Source: Mimachlamys varia
Taxonomy: Eukaryota; Mollusca; Bivalvia; Pectinida; Pectinidae
DNA length: 64,000 nt
Assembly: GCA_947623455.1 (NCBI GenBank)
Contig: OX392532.1
Location: 24,898,792 to 24,962,791 of the forward strand
Direction: 5' to 3'
Position numbers and translations under genes: made by a program
Shown: in pieces, positions 23,842-35,802 of the stretch
How positions within the stretch are numbered: the first letter of the stretch is position 1
Layout: each line of letters opens with the position of its first letter
Notes under the pieces: model-generated
What the model was told of the DNA's origin: nothing
Database searches by the model: none
Seen by the model: only the letters and a program-made list of their open reading frames with translations

Positions 23842-24856
23842 TGCCATGGGCCGGTCACACTCTATGACGGTAAGGGCACACTCTATGACGGGAAGGGCAC
23901 ACTCTATGACGGGAAGGGCACACTCTATGACGGGAAGGGCACACTCTATGACGGGAAGGGCACACTCTATGACGGGAAGGGCACACTCTATGATGGGAAG
24001 GGCACACTCTATGACGGGAAGGTCACACTCTATGACGGGAAGGGCACACTCTATGACGGGAAGGGCACACTCTATGACGGGAAGGGCACACTCTATGATG
24101 GGACGGGCACACTCTATGACGGGAAGGGCACACTCTTTGATGGGAGGGTCACACTATGATGGGAAGGGCATACTCTATGACGGGAAGGGCACACTCTATG
24201 ATGGGAAGGTCACACTCTATGACGGGAAGGGCACACTCTATGACGGGAAGGGCACACTCTATGATGGGAGGGTCACACTATGATAGGAGGGTCACACTCT
24301 ATGATGGGAGGGTCACACTCTATGATGGGAGGGTCACACTCTATGACGGGAGGGTCACACTCTATGACGGGAGGGTCACACTATGATGGGAGGGTCACAC
24401 TCTATGATGGGAGGGTCACACTCTATGATGGGAGGTTCACACTCTATGACGGGAGGGTCACACTCTATTACGGGAGGGTCACACTCTATGATGGGAAGGT
24501 CACACTCTATGACGGGAGGGTCACACTCTATTACGGGAGGGTCACACTATGATGGGAGGGTCACACTCTATGACGGGAGGGTCACACTCTATTACGGGAG
24601 GGTCACACTATAATGGGAGGGTCACACTCAATGATGGGAGGGTCACACTATGATGGGAGGGTCACACTCTATGATGGGAGGGTCACACTCTATTACGGGA
24701 GGGTCACACTATGATGGGAGGGTCACACTCTATGATGGGAGGGTCACACTCTATGATGGGAGGGTTACACTCTATGATGGGAGGGTCACACTCTATGATG
24801 GGAGGGTCACACTCTATGATGGGAGGGTCACACTCTATGATGGGAGGGTCACACTA
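23842..24856. repeat. 21-bp minisatellite derived from the adjacent array
   Basis: About 50 units of ggcacactctatgacgggaa type become gggtcacactctatgatggg type towards the right, with some shorter 16-bp units (tcacactatgatgggagg) that shift the frame. It shares cacactctat and gggagggtca with the 39-bp array and appears to be its shortened offshoot. The array ends abruptly at cacactaaaacc. Confidence 0.95.
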
Positions 24857-24989
24857 AAACCTTGGCACGGAAGAGATCTCCGAACAGGATTTAGATTGTG
24901 AAATATGAAATTACAAAGAACAGTAAGTTATAACTCTTACAAATATAGTTGAATCAAACAGACTTTCAGGAAAACACAACTTAATGTCG

Positions 24990-25454
24990 TGATGATACAT
25001 GTCCAAAGATACAAACTTTGTTGCGACTCATCTTAGAAACCTTTCAGCCAAATATCATGCTTCTAGGCATTTTGGTTGATCAGGAGAAATGTTTAAAATG
25101 TTTTAACAAGTATGACCCCTGCGACCTTGGTTATGGGTCAAGGTCATTTTTTTTGCAAACTTTGTTCCTCTTCATCCAAGAAAGCTACCAGTCAAATATA
25201 TGGTTTCTATGCCTGACGGTATTTAAGAAGATGTCATTTGAAGGTTTCAATATATATGAATACAGAGTGTGACCACATATTATTTTTGGAAAATTTCGCT
25301 CAGCTCCTTCCATAGAAAGCTACCATCCAAATTTCATGTCACCGGGCCTTTCGGTATTAAGAAAAAGTCGTTTAAAGGAAAAGTTGACGGACACAGGAAG
25401 GACGGATGCTGCACCATCACATAAACTCACTTGGCCCTTTGGACCAGGTGAGCT
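24990..25454 (-). mobile_element. Hairpin-capped element, minus-strand 5' fragment
   Basis: The right end (25424-25454, actcacttggccctttggac then caggtgagct) is the reverse complement of the 5' hairpin. The adjacent gacggatgctgcaccatcac equals the start of the 13499 element. About two 145-bp units (ccaaatatcatgcttctagg, caaggtcattttttttgcaa) precede it. The 3' part is missing. Confidence 0.75.
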
Positions 25455-25559
25455 AATAACAATGGTCATTTGAGGAAGTAATTTGAATTTGCTCAATTAA
25501 GAAAACCTCAATCATCAGAATATCCTTAGAGTACTTGTAGTAAGAATTGAGGAATGCAT

Positions 25560-28500
25560 TACACTCATGAACATGGGGCATTGATACTAATCTGCTAAAC
25601 CCCTGCCGAGTATTATGTATCGATCATTTGAACAAACTTTGTAGCCCTTCATCCCAGCATGCTACAGGCCAAATATCAGTACCCAGATTTCCCTTTGGTT
25701 ATTAGCTCACCTGGACCGAAGGTCCGGTGAGCTTATGCCATGGCGCAGCGTCTGTCGTCCGTCCGTCGTCTGTCAACATTTTCTTCAAATCGCTACTAGT
25801 CAAAAAGTCCTGATTGGATTTTAACCAAATTTGGTCAGAAACATCCTTGGGCGAAGGGGAACAGATTTTGCATAAATGGTGACTCTGACCCCCAAAGGGC
25901 CAGAGGGGCGGGGCCCAATAGGGAAAATAGAGATAATTCTTTAAATCTCTTCTTGTCAAAAAGTGTTGATTGGATTTTGACCAAATTTAGTCAGAAACAT
26001 CCTTGGGCGAAGGGGAACAGATTTTGCATAAATGGTGACTCTGACCCGCAAAGGGCCAGAGGGGCGGGGCCCAATAGGGAAAATAGAGGTAATTCTTTAA
26101 ATCTCTTCTTGTCAAAAAGTGTTGATTGGATTTTGGCCAAATGTAGTCAGAAACATCGTTGGGGGAAGGGGAACATATTTTGCATAAATGGTGACTCTAA
26201 ATGGGGCGGGGCCTGATATGGGGAAATAGAGGTCATTCCTTTAAATCTCTTCTTGTCAAAATGTTATGAATGGATTTGGCCCAAATTCGGTCAGAAACAT
26301 CCTTAAGGGAAGGGGAACAAATTTTGCATAAATGGTAACTCTGACTCCTAAGGGGGCAGAGGGGCATGGCCCAAAAGGGGAAATAGAGGTAATTCCTTTA
26401 ATTTTTTTCTTGTCATAAAGTTATGAATGGATTTTGTCCAAATTTCGTCAGAAACATCATTGGGGGAAGGGGAACAGATTTTGCATAAATGGTGACTCTG
26501 ACCCCCAAAGGGCCAGAGGGGCGGGGCCCAATAGGGAAAATAGAGGTAATTCTTTAAATCTCTTCTTGTCAAAAAGTGTTGATTGGATTTTGGCCAAATT
26601 TAGTCAGAAACATCGTTGGGGGAAGGGGAACATATTTTGCATAAATGGTGACTCTGACCCCTAAGGGCCCAGAGGGGCGGGGCCTGGTAGGGGAAATAGA
26701 GGTAATTCCTTTAAATCTCTTCTTGTCAAAAAGTTATGAATGGATTTGGCGCAAATTCGGTCAGAAACATCCTTAAGGGAAGGGGAACAGATTTTGCATA
26801 AATGGTGACACTGACACCCAAGGGGCCAGAAGGGCAGGGCCCAATAGGGAAAATAGAGGTGATTCCTTTAAATCTCTTCTTGTCATAAAGTTATGAATAG
26901 ATTTTGTCCAAATTTAGTCAGAAACATCCTTGGGCGAAGGGGAACAGTTTTTGCATAAATGGTGACTCTGACACTCAAGGGGCCAGAGGGGCGGGGCCCA
27001 ATAGGGAAAATAGAGGTAATTCCTTTAAATCTCTTCTTGTCAAAAAGTCCTGATTGGATTTTGACCAAATATGGTCAGAATGATCCTTTGGTGAAGAGGA
27101 ACAGATTTTGCATAAATGGTGACTCGGACCCGAAAGGGGCCAGAGGGGCGGGGCCCAATAGGGGAAATAGAGGTAATTCCTTTAAATTTCTTCTTGTCAT
27201 AAAGTTATGAATGGATTTTGTCCAAATTTGGTCAGAAACATCGTTGGGGGAAGGGGAACAGATTTTGCATAAATGGTGACACTGACACCCAAGGGGCCAG
27301 AAGGGCAGGGCCCAATAGGGAAAATAGAGGTAATTCCTTTAAATCTCTTCTTGTCCAAAAGTTATGATTGGATTTTGACAAAATTTTGTCAGAAAAATTG
27401 TTGGGGGAAGAGGAACAGATTTTTCATAAATGGTGACTCAGACCCGAAAGGGGCCAGAGGGGCGGGGCCCAATAGGGGAAATAGAGGTAATTCCTTTAAA
27501 TTTCTTCATGTCATAACGTTATGAATAGATTTTGTCCAAATTTGGTCAGAAACATCGTTGGGGGAAGGGGAACAAATTTTGCATAAATGGTGACACTGAC
27601 CCCTAAGGGACGGGGCCCAATAGGGGAAATAGAGGTAATTCCTTTTAATCTCTTCTTGTCATAAAGTTATGAATAGATTTTGTCCAAATTTAAGCAGAAA
27701 CATTGTAGGAGGAAAGGGAACAGATTTTGCATAAATGGTAACTCTGACACCCAAGGGGGCAGAGGGGCGGGGCCCAAGAGGGAAAATAGAGGTAATTCCT
27801 TTAAATTTCTTCTTGTCAAAAAGTCCTGATTGGATTTTGACCAAATTAGGTCAGAAACATCCTTTTTGGAAGAGGAACAGATTTTGCATAAATGGTGACT
27901 CGGACCCCAAAGGGGCCAGAGGGGCGGTGCCCAATAGGGGAAATAGAGGTAATTCCTTTAAGTCTCTTCTTGTCAAAAAGTCCTGATTGGATTTTGACCA
28001 AATTTAGTCAGAAACATCCTTGGGGGAAGGGGAACAGGTATTGCATAAATGGTGACTCTGACCCCTAAGGGTCCAGAGGCATGGGGCCAATTAAGGGAAA
28101 TAGAGGTCATTCCTTTAAATCTCTTCTTGTCATAAAGTTATGAATAGATTTTGTCCAAATTTGGTCAGAAACATCGTTGGGGGAAGGGGAACAGATTTTG
28201 CATAAATGGTGACACTGACACCCAAGGGGCGGGGCCCAATAGGAAAAATATAGGTAATTCCTTTAAATCTCTTCTTGTCAAAAAGTCCTGATTGGATTTT
28301 GACCAAATTTAGTCAGAAACATCCTTGGGGGAAGGGGAACAGGTATTGCATAAATGGTGACTCTGACCCCTAAGGGTCCAGAGGCATGGGGCCAATTAAG
28401 GGAAATAGAGGTCATTCCTTTAAATCTCTTCTTGTCATAAAGTTATGAATAGATTTTGTCCAAATTTGGTCAGAAACAGCCTTTGGGGAAGAGGAACATA

Positions 28501-29625
28501 GTTTGCATAAATGGGGACTCTGACCCCCAAGGGGCTAGAGGGGCATGACCCAATAGGGAAAATAGAGGCAATTCCTTTAAATCTCTTCTTGTCCAAAAGT
28601 TATGAATGGATTTGCCTAAATTTGGTCAGAAACATCCTTGGGGGAAGGGGAACAGATTTTGCATAAATGGTGACTCTGACGCCTAAGGGGCCATTTTGGC
28701 ACTTTAGGGTTACAAGGCAGAGATTAATTCCAGGTGAGCGATGCAGGCCCATTGGGCCTCTTGTTGAGAATGTTAAGCACATTTACCTCCTGTGACTTTG
28801 AAAGTGGGCTAAGGTCATTCATTTGAACAAACTTTGCAGCCCGGCCTATAATTCATCCTTTCTGTTATTGAGAATAAACTGCTAGAACATTTTTAGCACA
28901 TTTGACGCCTCTGACCTTGAACGTTCATTTGAAAAAAACTTGGTAGCCCTTTGTTCAAGCATGCAACAGTACCCCAGGCCTTTCAATTATTGAGAAGTTT
29001 TTTTTAACACATTGATCCCTGCGACCTTGAAAGTTGGTCAAGGTCATTCATTTGAACAAACTTGATAGGCTTCATCCCAGCATGCCACTTGCCAAATTCA
29101 GTACTCCAGGCCTTTCAGTTATTGAGAAGAAGTTTCTTGAAGATTTTAAGACATTTGACCCCCGTGACATTGAAAGTATAGGTTCAGATTTTCATTTTTA
29201 CAAATTTGGTATATCTGAATCCCAGTATGCTATCAGCCAATTATCAGCACCTTAGGTAATTTAGTTACTTAGAAGAAGTTGTTTGAACGATTTTAAACAC
29301 ATCTGACCCCTGAGACCTTGAAAGTGGTTCAATGTCATTCATCCAAGCATGCTACAGGCCAAATATTGGTACCCTGGACCTTTCGGTTATTGGGAATAAG
29401 TTGCTTGAAGATTTAAAGACATGTTACCTTGAAAGTAGGTGACCCATTTTAACAAACTTGATAGCCCATATCATTCCAGCATGCTTCATGCATAATATCG
29501 GCACATTGGGCCTTTCGGTTATTGAGAAGAAGTCGTTTAAAGGAAAAGTTTACACACGACGAACGGTGTACGACGACAGACGAATCACGATGTCTGTAGG
29601 TCATCATAACCCTTTGAGTTAGATT
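25560..29625 (-). mobile_element. Old hairpin-capped element, split by a younger insertion
   Basis: 25600-25703 and 28766-29540 carry the same degenerate units of about 145 bp on the minus strand (plus-strand blocks: catttgaacaaactttgtag, cccagcatgctacaggccaa, cctttcggttattgagaaga). The inner end shows the cgtttaaaggaaaagtt block (29530) and a decayed hairpin at about 29595-29635. The two parts join cleanly when 25704-28765 is removed. Units differ by 15-25%, far more than in the intruding element. Confidence 0.65.
25704..28765 (+). mobile_element. Hairpin-capped element with about 19 units of 155 bp
   Basis: The 5' hairpin agctcacctggacc gaa ggtccggtgagct (25704-25733) is followed by cagcgtctgtcgtccgtccg. 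Then come about 19 tandem units with blocks gattttgcataaatggtgac, ggggcggggcccaatagg and tcctttaaatctcttcttgt. The 3' end reads ggtgagcgatgcaggcccat, then tgggcctcttgtt. The unit sequence is unrelated to the 145-bp units of the 13.5-kb element, although the caps are almost the same. Insertion was into ttatt/gagaa of the older element without target duplication. Confidence 0.8.
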
Positions 29626-29639
29626 ACTATTGACCTCCG

Positions 29640-30039
29640 CTCCGTTCCGTAAAGTAGCTTCTTCATGTTGCTTTTTGACACAGCAAAGCGAGGTTTACGG
29701 AACAGCACAGAGATAGAGATATTGTTTTAATCAGATTGTTTTATTATTATCTTTCAAAGTAATACCACCATTGAGAAATTGTATACGCATTGTAGATATA
29801 TAAGAAAACGGCCACCTTTAGGTTGAAACGGGCCAATATGCGCCATACCTCTTTGAAGTACTTCTAACAACAAGACATCTTGCACTGTGCCTTGGGAACT
29901 AACATACATGATATAACAAATAAAAACTCGGTAAGGAAAGATCAATAAAATCATATAATTCATCATTGAACCTTAATGCAGACCAGATTTGTCAGGTACT
30001 ATTTGTAGCTATACATCAATGTAGGTAACAAACTTGATG
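29640..30039. other. No feature seen
   Basis: A short imperfect palindrome involving cgttccgtaaag and ggtttacggaac lies at 29640-29705. There is otherwise no recognisable gene or repeat. Confidence 0.4.
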
Positions 30040-30377
30040 AGGCGCGGTGGTCTATAAGTGGTAGGACGCCGGGCTCGAGATCGAAGGGTTGCGAGTTCGA
30101 GTCCCGGTCACGGCACTTGTGTTGTATCCTTGAGCAAGATACTTTACTCTGCTTGTTCCAGTCTACTCAGCTGTAAATAAGTTCGTGGTTGGGTAGTGCT
30201 AGAATTGTAAAATGTTAGCTGTGAGCGCCGAGATGGCAGCACCGGATTTATGCTCCCAAGGGAGTTGAGAACAATATTGGCTGGTTGCTAAGGCCCTATA
30301 ACCACTGATAATAATTTGTGAACCGCTTTGAGGTGGCTTAAAGGTCGTGATAAAGCGGTATATAAGAACCTCGAATT
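30040..30377 (+). mobile_element. tRNA-derived SINE with conserved central domain and LINE-like tail
   Basis: The head at 30040-30117 is tRNA-like (gcgcggtggtctataagtgg as A box, then gttcgagtcccggtcacggc as B box). A central block follows (tgtatccttgagcaagatac, ttccagtctactcagctgta), similar to the conserved domain found in SINEs of many invertebrates (MetaSINE type, from memory). The tail ggtcgtgataaagcggtata, then taagaacctcgaa, is of the kind shared with partner LINEs. It differs from the SINE family at 4.2, 6.0 and 52.4 kb. Confidence 0.75.
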
Positions 30378-30577
30378 TTTATTATAATTATTAAAATTAA
30401 CAGCGTTTACCAAGAAATATTGTATGTTTTGAATAGTTTGATTAGTGTAAAATTGCGAGGCAACTTAAAACATGTTTATATATACTGTAACACTGAAAAA
30501 TAGACGTTGTTATTATCGTGTCCACGTCTCCGATCAGGCCAAAGCGAAAGGAAAAGTAGCGGTTTACCTGTTTCGGT

Positions 30578-30795
30578 CACAGGGACCTGAGAATTTGTTA
30601 CAGCTACATGTACATGTAGTTTTGGACCTAAAATAGGGTGTTTAGAGTAATTTTACACGTTTGGGGGATTTAGATCAATAATTTCCTCCTCAATGGTCAT
30701 CGAAAATTGATCTAAACCCCCAAAACGTGTAAAACTACTCTTAACCCCCTATTTCAGGTCCAAAATTAGCTGTAACAAATTATCGGGTCCCTGTG
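30578..30795. mobile_element. Palindromic hAT-like MITE, complete copy
   Basis: It starts cacagggacctgagaatttg and ends with the complement (caaattatcgggtccctgtg). The two halves are complementary over most of their length (gtttagagtaattttacacg against cgtgtaaaactactcttaac), so the element is a hairpin with a short centre around tcctcctcaatggtcat. It is the same family as 1-240 and 4152-4588. No target duplication is visible here. Confidence 0.8.
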
Positions 30796-30904
30796 ATAAT
30801 TATAAGCTCATACGCATCGATAAATCTAGGATATTATTTCTTAATTTGAAATTAGATAAATTCTGCATAATAAATACGATTAACAAATGGCACTTGCCGT
30901 AGAA

Positions 30905-32318
30905 TATATTATCATCATGGTCAGTCACGCGAGTTTGTTGTAGACACAGGTACTGGTTACAATCAATATTTCCGCGGACATTCACCAAATAAATTGTACT
31001 TTTCTCTCTCAACGAGTTACCTCCCTTCATACGTGATTCGATGTCTACAAGAGGCAAATAAGCCGAAAATTTGTGGGATATTATAGCTTCAACCAGGGAC
31101 GTTGAAAATGTGTATTTTTCTGTGTATTTTTTTTGCACTTCGCGAAAGGCCGAGATTTCACCTTTTTGGTGCTAGATCGATTTCTTAAAACCATCAGTGT
31201 TTAGCTGTTTTTAATCATAGCAAGCTCATTTTTCCTGTACAACTTTATAATGCTCTATATATATTATAGAAATATTATGCAACGAAGTGGATAATCATAC
31301 AATTTTAGTATTTTGTTTCATATATTTAATTTAACTGGAGCACTTTTATTTTGAAACTCGAAATTTTCTTTTCATCTACTAAATATTAAAAGAAAAATTA
31401 AAAGCAAAACTTTTTGCTATTAAGCGTTAAATCTGCAAAAATGAGGGGAAATGAGGATTTTTTCTGTAGAAGGGGTAACTCGAATTGCTTTTCTGGGTTA
31501 AAATGGTAAGTAGTAGAAATGTTACTTTCATAACTTAAAAGAAAATACTGTTTTTGTTAATTCTGCGAACATTCATACACTCCGGATTGACATTTGAAAG
31601 ATATTTTATGAAAATGTCCCGCAACTGGTCAAAACGTTATCAAAACTTAAATTTATGACGTATTATTTCATATTGGACTTTGACCGATCATAGCACAAAA
31701 ACGAGCACACCTGTCATTATCTTTGGATTTTCTGTCATGCCATGAACTTCCTTTTTTATGAGAAAAAATGTTTAATGCAGGAAAATTTTGACTTCTCAGA
31801 AGAATACATCCTTAAATATACACGTAGTTCCAAATTAAAAACGATGCAGATAATTTGTAAATAACCCATTAGAGGCGTAAACAGCACAAAGCCTTAAATG
31901 ACATACCGGCTACTTCATATGAGAATTGCCTTGTGCGAGAGCCATTAAAAATAGCGACCAAAACTTAAAAAAGAAATTGTAGTAGGGAGATTAAACAAAA
32001 TTCATATTTTGTACAGACTATATTGTCTATCATTCCATCTAAAAGCAGCGAATCATTCAGTCAACATTTTAGTGAGCCAAATGACGCGATGAATTCCAGA
32101 AACGATTATAAAAAGTTCTGCTGAAATAAATAAAGGATTGTAGCTACAATATAACCACAAATTCTCGTCTTTCTGCCTCTTGTAGAAATCACATCGTGGT
32201 TGAGGGGAGGTAACTCGCTTAGAGAGAAAAGTCTAATTTTCTTGGTGAATGTCCGCGGGAATATTGATTGTAACAAGTGCCTGTGTCACCAGCCCGCTTG
32301 ACTGATAATGATGCTTAT
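30905..32318. mobile_element. 1.4-kb inverted-repeat element without coding capacity
   Basis: The left arm 30905-31100 (caatatttccgcggacattc, gagttacctcccttcatacg, gtctacaagaggcaaataag) is complementary to the right arm 32125-32318 (gcctcttgtagaaatcacat, gaggggaggtaactcgctta, gaatgtccgcgggaatattg), with about 15-20% mismatches. The spacer of about 1.0 kb is AT-rich with no long open frame. It could be a foldback element or two opposed copies of one repeat. Confidence 0.6.
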
Positions 32319-32550
32319 AGTGTCGAATTGTGCGTATCTCAAGATAATTGATTTTTAAATAACCAGATTGCTAGCAAAATAAACTAATAATTCTTCTTTA
32401 ATGTGTAAACAATTTATGTTTAAGTTTAAATATTTGTGTACTAATTATATAAATAGACAGGTCTCCGTTTCTATGTCCTTTGACCCGAGGTCTTTTCTGG
32501 TATATACTCGCCTAAATGATTTATTTTAACTACATGTACATTTTTTTGGT

Positions 32551-32830
32551 GCAGGTTTCTCTAGTGATCTATGGTTCAGTCAGTCAGCATTTTAGGATCC
32601 TAATTTTTGGTATGGGGTCTTTCAGTCATGGTATGGATTCAATTAATGTCAATTCTCTAGAGCATTTAAAAAAAATCCACATGTTTGTGACTTCACTTTT
32701 TGGGGTTAAAGTTTTGGTGCAAGTTTCTCTAGTGATTTATGGTCCTCTCAGACAGTGCGTTATGATCCTATTTTTTTATTATTTATTTCAATGTTTTTAT
32801 AAGATATTTCATTCATAGTATGAATTCAAT
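32551..32830. repeat. Degenerate tandem duplication of about 165 bp
   Basis: tggtgcaggtttctctagtg (32550) recurs as tggtgcaagtttctctagtg (32714), followed by parallel blocks (atggttcagtcagtcagcat and atggtcctctcagacagtgc; tatggattcaattaatg and tatgaattcaattcatg). The 100-codon open frame across it is not supported as a gene. Confidence 0.6.
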
Positions 32831-33310
32831 TCATGAAAAAATCTCAATTTTTCCTAACTGACTAACAAACCAACAAAAGTATTGCATATAGTGTCGAACG
32901 GGCGTATATTGCATCCGTTTGCGGTGTTTTTTTGTTGTTTTTTTTTATTTAAATAAAAAATCATCGTCGGAAACCCACGGTGCACTTCTCTATCGTTTGC
33001 CGATGATGATAAAAAATATAAATTTGACGTACCTGAAAATTTTGTATTAATGAACTGTTAAGTGTATCTTTTGTTAACTTGCATGTAATTCGGAATCATC
33101 AAAAAATCTTTAATAATCTTTCATGATCTCGTTTAAGCTATACATGCATGAAAAGTATATATATATATAAACTGAAGTTATATACTGCATGTATATACTC
33201 TCTATTTCTACCCTTTCCTTATTTCTATAACCTCATATTGTAATTCCTTTGATAAAACCAATTTTAAACATGAACATCTACCAAATTATAAAAATTGATG
33301 TTTACCCAGG
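32831..33310. other. No feature seen
   Basis: AT-rich spacer before the 35-bp array. atatagtgtcgaacgggcgt (32889) resembles ttatagtgtcgaattgtgcg (32317), a minor shared fragment. Confidence 0.4.
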
Positions 33311-34591
33311 TCAGGTGTCTGTGTCATCATATAGCAAGGCACAAGTCAGGTGTCTGTGACATCATATAGCAAGGCACAAGTCAGGTGTCTGTGACATCAT
33401 ATAGCAAGGCACAAGTCAGGTGTCTGTGACATCATATATCAAGGCACAAGTCAGGTGTCTGTGTCATCATATAGCAAGGCACAAGTCAGGTGTCTGTGAC
33501 ATCATATAGCAAGGCACAAGTCAGGTGTCTGTGACATCATATAGCATGGCACAAGTCAGGTGTATGTGACATCATATAGCAAGGCACAAGTCAGGTGTCT
33601 GTGTCATCATATAGCAAGGCACAAGTCAGGTGTCTGTGTCATCATATAGCAAGGCACAAGTCAGGTGTCTGTGACATCATATAGCATGGCACAAGTCAGG
33701 TGTCTGTGACATCATATAGCAAGGCACAAGTCAGGTGTCTGTGTCATCATATAGCAAGGCACAAGTCAGGTGTCAGTGTCATCATATAGCAAGGCACAAG
33801 TCAGGTGTCTGTGTCATCATATAGCAAGGCACAAGTCAGGTGTCTGTGACATCATATAGCAAGGCACAAGTCAGGTGTCTGTGACATCATATAGCAAGGC
33901 ACAAGTCAGGTGTCTGTGACATAATATAGCAAGGCACAAGTCAGGTGTCTGTGATATCATATAGCAAGGCACAAGTCAGGTGTCTGTGACATCATATAGC
34001 AAGGCACAAGTCAGGTGTCTGTGACATCATATAGCAAGCCACAAATCAGGTGTCTGTGACATCATATAGCAAGGCACAAGTCAGGTGTCTGTGATATCAA
34101 ATAGCAAGGCACAAGTCAGGTGTCTGTGTCATCATAAAGCAAGGCACAAGTCAGGTGTCTGTGACATCATATAGCAAGCCACAAATCAGGTGTCTGTGAC
34201 ATCATATAGCAAGGCACAATCAGGTGTCTGTGACATCATGTAGCAAGGCACAAGTCAGGTGTCTGTGACATCATATAGCACGGCACAAGTCAGGTGTCTG
34301 TGACATCATATAGCACGGCACAAGTCAGGTGTCTGTGTCATCATATAGCAAGGCACAAGTCAGGTGTCTGTGACATCATAAAGCAAGGCACAAGTCAGGT
34401 GTCTGTGGCATCATGTAGCAAGGCACAAGTCAGGTGTCTGTGACATCATATAGCACGGCACAAGTCAGGTGTCTGTGACATCATATAGCACGGCACAAGT
34501 CAGGTGTCTGTGTCATCATATAGCAAGGCACAAGTCAGGTGTCTGTGACATCATAAAGCAAGGCACAAGTCAGGTGTCTGTGGCATCATAT
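33311..34591. repeat. 35-bp minisatellite, about 37 copies
   Basis: The unit is built from caggtgtctgtgacatcata and tagcaaggcacaagt. Most units differ at one diagnostic site (gtgacatc or gtgtcatc). Rarer variants (tagcacggc, cataaagc, catgtagc) recur in the same order near 34240-34400 and 34410-34560, which shows a multi-unit duplication of about 175-210 bp. The period is not a multiple of three and stops are frequent, so it is non-coding. There are no spacers, so it is not a CRISPR array. Confidence 0.97.
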
Positions 34592-34595
34592 AATG

Positions 34596-34803
34596 TAAAC
34601 CAACTTATTTTCGCGGCGACTTAATTTTGTGTTTTTATATGAAACGATTCTTCTGCAGCGATTTAGTTTCGTGATAAATATGATCATAAACCTATGTACA
34701 GTACTTATTCAGTTGGAATGCCTTTGATTGAAACTATTTCATGGCGATTTATTTCTACAAATATTAATCAACCGCAAAATACGCGAAAACAAGTTGGTTT
34801 AGA
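34596..34803. mobile_element. Small TA-flanked MITE (Tc1/mariner-like ends)
   Basis: The left end taaaccaacttattttcgcg and right end cgcgaaaacaagttggttta are inverted repeats of 20 bp with one mismatch. The element is about 208 bp, starts directly at the end of the 35-bp array and is flanked by TA. The type assignment from TA flanks is inference. Confidence 0.7.
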
Positions 34804-35802
34804 GTAACAGTTAATTATGTGACTCAAAATCTATATCTAAACAACCTACTCATTTTCATCTTGTCTATATTATCAGGGCCCAGTTGTACAAAAGGTGAAA
34901 CATGCAAGACAGAAATTTGTAATTTTGTGTACAATTTGTGTTTTCTTCCTGAAAAGTTTGAACTCTGTCAATGGTTGTGTCTATGATTGTTTGAGCAACT
35001 TTGCCCTGATCATGATCTCTTGCAGTATACATTCACACCATCACAGGATATAAGAGACTGATCTTACACTAGCCATGCATCCTTCTAGTACATGTATAAT
35101 CAACTTGCGTATCTCTTTGGTTTTAGTATCAAACCTGGAATTAAAAGACAGTTTTGTCTCTAGTTGAGAGGAATTCAACTCAATTATGTCAGTTCAACAT
35201 TGCCCTGCTTCCGTCTGTTTGACAGACAAAAATCATTATATTTCTGTCAGTTCCAAATCCCAATGCCCTTGTAACCAATTCACACTGGCACATTTGAACT
35301 CTTCCTGTTCAAAGCTTGAAATAGCTCTTGGTGAAATTTTGGGGGTGAACAAGTTAAATATATCATCCAACACCTGTTTCTGATTGAAAGGTGCATCACA
35401 TCACATCTGTCTTGTTAACAGAGATCATCCTGTAAATAACATCTCACTCCCATTCCGAGGATGACAGGTATCAACTATGGCAGGACAAATCCAGTGAAAA
35501 TCTGGTTCGACAGTCCACACGGTTCAACAAATATTACAATCATTACATAACAGGAATTTCATATTGCACTGTTGTAGCTCTCTACATTACATTTCTTTGA
35601 AACCAGTACCACAAACATTTTGTGCAAGTTTTAAATGATCTTATCATCACTATGGTATCCAAGGTGCACAAGTTATTAGTCGTCAATGATTTGGTTGTTG
35701 CTGTAGAATTTAATCCGATTCTAAGAAAACTTCTGTCAAGAATTGAACCACTGGAGTAACGAGAAGCTGTATCCACATGGACAAAGGAGAACTTAAATTG
35801 TC
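34804..35802. other. No gene recognised
   Basis: Unique-looking sequence with a weak repeat match to 5.0 kb at 35290-35360. On the minus strand it would lie downstream of the WDR76-like gene and the array. An open frame at 35582-35776 (minus) has no recognisable motif. Confidence 0.35.

Noticed and set aside
33311..34591. CRISPR-like regular repeat
   Set aside because: There are no spacers: the 35-bp units are directly adjacent, in a eukaryotic context, and no cas genes are present.
35186..35383. 65-codon frame starting MSVQHCPASVCL
   Set aside because: It overlaps a weak dispersed repeat, and no homology, splice sites or codon bias were seen.
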